64,000 nt of DNA, from NCBI GenBank assembly GCA_965230635.1, contig CBDDLJ010000016.1, positions 310,001 to 374,000 on the forward strand, written 5' to 3'. The position numbers were made by a program, and so were the translations under genes. Positions 63,569 through 64,000 of the stretch are shown one piece after another. The DNA comes from CBDDLJ01 sp965230635 (GTDB lineage Bacteria; Pseudomonadota; Gammaproteobacteria; UBA1113). The notes below the pieces were generated by a model. The model searched no databases. It was not told where the DNA came from and saw only the letters and a program-made list of their open reading frames with translations. Each line of letters opens with the position of its first letter. Positions within the stretch are counted from its first letter, which is position 1.

Positions 63569-63889
63569 ATGAATAGTAAAAGCTCACATTTAAAAAACTA
63601 TATTATTTGCTTATTAGCTAAGCAACACTTTGATTCTGAGCAAGACAAAGAACAATTTAATCAAAAGATAAAAAACTTATGGTTACAATTGTACCGTATC
63701 CATGAGCAATTAATTAAATTAAATCCAAAAAGTGATCATCAAATCAGTCATGACTCACTGGAGATTATTTCGTTAATGCGTCAAATACAGAATCGCTTAA
63801 AAGTATTGCCTATGGAGACTGTTCGTGAAAATAAGCGCTACAGTACTACCCACCGATTAACGATAATGGTTGCAATAGCATCCATGTAG
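63569..63889 (+). CDS. Small hypothetical protein
   Basis: 106 aa from ATG 63569, which has AAAGGAGA nearby; the frame is open from 63542. The protein is charged and predicted helical (FNQKIKNLWLQLYRIHEQL and ISLMRQIQNRLKVL), with no signal peptide, membrane segment or known domain. The good ribosome-binding site supports a real gene. The remaining 110 bases of the window contain nothing I can identify. Confidence 0.6.
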   Translation: MNSKSSHLKNYIICLLAKQHFDSEQDKEQFNQKIKNLWLQLYRIHEQLIKLNPKSDHQISHDSLEIISLMRQIQNRLKVLPMETVRENKRYSTTHRLTIMVAIASM

Positions 63890-64000
63890 AATAATCTACC
63901 GGTAGTACGCTATTATTAATTTTTGTAAACACGATTAAGCTCAATACGAATTTTTGAAAAACGCAAAGACATTAACAATGTGTAGCGCTTAAATTGCTGA

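Noticed and set aside
1..64000. CRISPR array or cas genes
   Set aside because: No regularly spaced short repeats and no Cas-like protein. The only repeats are the MITEs, the tandem duplications and the 412-bp direct repeat.

Overview
The window is AT-rich, gene-dense DNA from a gammaproteobacterium. The housekeeping blocks are gammaproteobacterial: carA-carB-greA, hfq-hflX-hflK-hflC-yjeT-purA, and rpoN-hpf-ptsN-hprK-rapZ-PTS IIA-HPr. Between them sit large proteins without recognisable enzyme domains, RI-type leucine-rich-repeat (LRR) proteins, a SGNH-hydrolase-like protein and helical membrane proteins. That mixture recalls host-associated Legionellales (Legionella, Coxiella, Berkiella types) with Dot/Icm effectors. 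The lineage and the effector roles are inference; no secretion-system gene is present here.

Layout. 0-9.6 kb: a partial gene and a large membrane-anchored unknown, then carAB, greA, an L,D-transpeptidase and a class I glutamine amidotransferase. 9.6-16.5 kb: accessory island with a palindromic MITE, two paralogues of an unrecognised family ('family A') and two paralogous LRR genes, organised by a tandem duplication that left a broken family A fragment. 16.5-20.1 kb: FMN glutamate-synthase-like oxidoreductase, thpR, asnS. 20.1-29.9 kb: polysaccharide locus (manC, gmd, rmd, three glycosyltransferases, a methyltransferase) able to make GDP-mannose and GDP-D-rhamnose and polymerise them. 29.9-38.1 kb: deoC, purine nucleoside phosphorylase, a DUF47 protein, a CYTH protein, an S49 peptidase, an HPP protein, def, a second MITE, class II DAHP synthase, an EamA transporter. 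38.2-43.6 kb: hfq to purA. 43.6-55.3 kb: second accessory island with an LRR protein carrying eukaryotic-like motifs, tRNA-Leu(CAG), the SGNH protein, a SemiSWEET, a repressor with divergent glycine-zipper genes, a 412-bp direct repeat around a small insert, a 703-aa membrane protein, a third MITE, an IS5-type transposase relic and a truncated HEAT-like gene. 55.5-63.9 kb: prfC, the PTS-Ntr operon ending in a translationally coupled MFS exporter, and a small unknown gene.

How genes work together. GDP-sugar synthesis (manC, gmd, rmd) feeds the neighbouring glycosyltransferases. The rpoN operon links sigma-54, ribosome hibernation and the nitrogen-PTS phosphorelay, with HprK and HPr keeping the matching Ser46 site. 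HflK/HflC form the FtsH-regulating complex beside Hfq. The accessory islands show repeated duplication at convergent gene ends and three copies of a hairpin-forming MITE, so this is plastic DNA between stable core operons.
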